The notes under the pieces were generated by a model. It did not search any database. It had not been told where the DNA came from and saw only the letters and a program-made list of their open reading frames with translations. DNA of 6,497 nt from JBGPBY01 sp041481485 (GTDB taxonomy: Bacteria > Acidobacteriota > Terriglobia > 20CM-2-55-15), in contig JBGPBY010000428.1 in assembly GCA_041481485.1 (NCBI GenBank), positions 1 through 6,497 on the forward strand, given 5' to 3'. Both the position numbers and the translations under genes were made by a program. Below are positions 6,042 to 6,497 of this stretch, one piece after another (within the stretch, counting starts at the first letter, position 1; each line of letters begins with the position of its first letter).

Positions 6042-6452
6042 TCACACTTCGTCATAGAGAACGACTGGATAGGTCTTCTGTGTCGTAATGGTTTTCTCGA
6101 CCGGCGGCCACACGCGCTGATGCGCGGCCGATGCAATCCATTTTTGTCGCAGCTCCTCGTTTTCGAATTCCAGTTCAAAGCGGTAATTGTAGTTGGCTGG
6201 CGCCGTACCCTGGATGACGGTGCGCCGCTTGAGCATCTTCACGCGAATAAACCCTTCGTGCTTTACGGCCTCAGGCAAAAATTGATTGTGAAAAAGATCA
6301 AGCATTTCCTTTTCACGGGCCGGAGTCACGTCCATCTCAACGTAAAGACGAATGTGTTTAGTTTGTGCACTTGCCGGAGTTGCGAAGCGGTCAATACCCA
6401 ATGCAGCGGCCGTTGCAGCGAAAGCGGACCTGATAATTCCCCGTCTGTTCAT
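6042..6452 (-). CDS. Tat-exported ABM-like alpha/beta-barrel protein
   Basis: A 136-residue protein. Residues 1-29 form an export signal with a twin-arginine start (NRRGIIRSA), an Ala-rich core and a cleavage site at ATPASA-Q, which suggests the Tat route, although it lacks the full SRRxFLK consensus. The mature part of about 106 residues resembles a dimeric ferredoxin-like alpha+beta barrel of the antibiotic-biosynthesis monooxygenase (ABM) type: strand HIRLYVEMDV (33-42), helix REKEMLDLFHNQFLPEAV, then GFIRVKML, a strand YRFELEFE, and a helix with HQRVWPPVEKTI. Known ABM proteins are cofactor-free oxygenases or heme-degrading enzymes, but no catalytic residue can be assigned here. The start is supported by GGGGG 5 nt upstream (6458-6462). 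Export of a folded small protein fits the neighbouring secreted propeller. Family assignment is moderate; function unknown. Confidence 0.8.
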   Translation of the reverse strand: MNRRGIIRSAFAATAAALGIDRFATPASAQTKHIRLYVEMDVTPAREKEMLDLFHNQFLPEAVKHEGFIRVKMLKRRTVIQGTAPANYNYRFELEFENEELRQKWIASAAHQRVWPPVEKTITTQKTYPVVLYDEV

Positions 6453-6474
6453 TTATTCCCCCATTGTGAATTGT

Positions 6475-6487
6475 GCGCGGTCATAGA
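6475..6487 (-). repeat. Degenerate or truncated REP element
   Basis: Thirteen bases, GCGCGGTCATAGA, match the palindrome half of the REP copies at 5995-6020 and 3123-3148. The sequence then diverges, and the second half of the stem and the GTAG head are missing. It lies upstream of the ABM-like gene at the window edge. The flank at 6463-6469 (ATTGTGA) also occurs on the minus strand of the REPIN spacer (3090-3096) at almost the same distance from the palindrome, suggesting a remnant of a related REPIN. Confidence 0.55.
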
Positions 6488-6497
6488 AGGTGTGAAT

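Overview
The window most resembles a chromosome segment from an Acidobacteriota bacterium (Solibacter/Bryobacter-like or Vicinamibacter-like). This rests on moderately GC-rich DNA, secreted proteins with long Gly/Arg/Ala-rich low-complexity tails, a secreted PQQ-like propeller, and abundant palindromic intergenic repeats. The phylum call is inference from style; no marker gene is present.

All six credible genes lie on the minus strand, so the transcription order is from high to low coordinates. The first group encodes exported proteins: a small Tat-signal antibiotic-biosynthesis-monooxygenase (ABM)-like alpha/beta-barrel protein (6042-6452), a secreted PQQ-type beta-propeller (4373-5953), and a HpcH/HpaI-type aldolase with a signal peptide and Gly-rich tails (3151-4311). 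The second group is predicted cytoplasmic and tightly packed: a PhzS-like FAD-dependent aromatic hydroxylase (1691-2992), a Dabb-domain protein 9 bp downstream (1394-1681), and a class I PLP-dependent aminotransferase 32 bp further on (198-1361). A 158-bp gap separates the two groups.

The intergenic DNA holds two families of palindromic repeat. The first is a REP element: a GTAG head followed by a 19-nt imperfect palindrome. It occurs as a perfectly inverted pair (3058-3148) with the architecture of a REPIN, as a single copy between the ABM-like and propeller genes (5995-6020), and as a degenerate piece at the right edge (6475-6487). The second is a nested 120-bp inverted repeat at the left edge (2-121), downstream of the last gene. 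Its two arms are identical except for a 15-bp mini-hairpin that replaces 3 bp in one arm.

The gene set (aromatic hydroxylase, two small ferredoxin-like barrel proteins, aldolase, aminotransferase, propeller) would fit oxidation and cleavage of an aromatic or oxo-acid compound, but no substrate can be read from the sequence. The best candidates for follow-up are the REPIN system, the composite palindrome, the exported aldolase with an altered active-site motif, and the hydroxylase-Dabb-aminotransferase operon.
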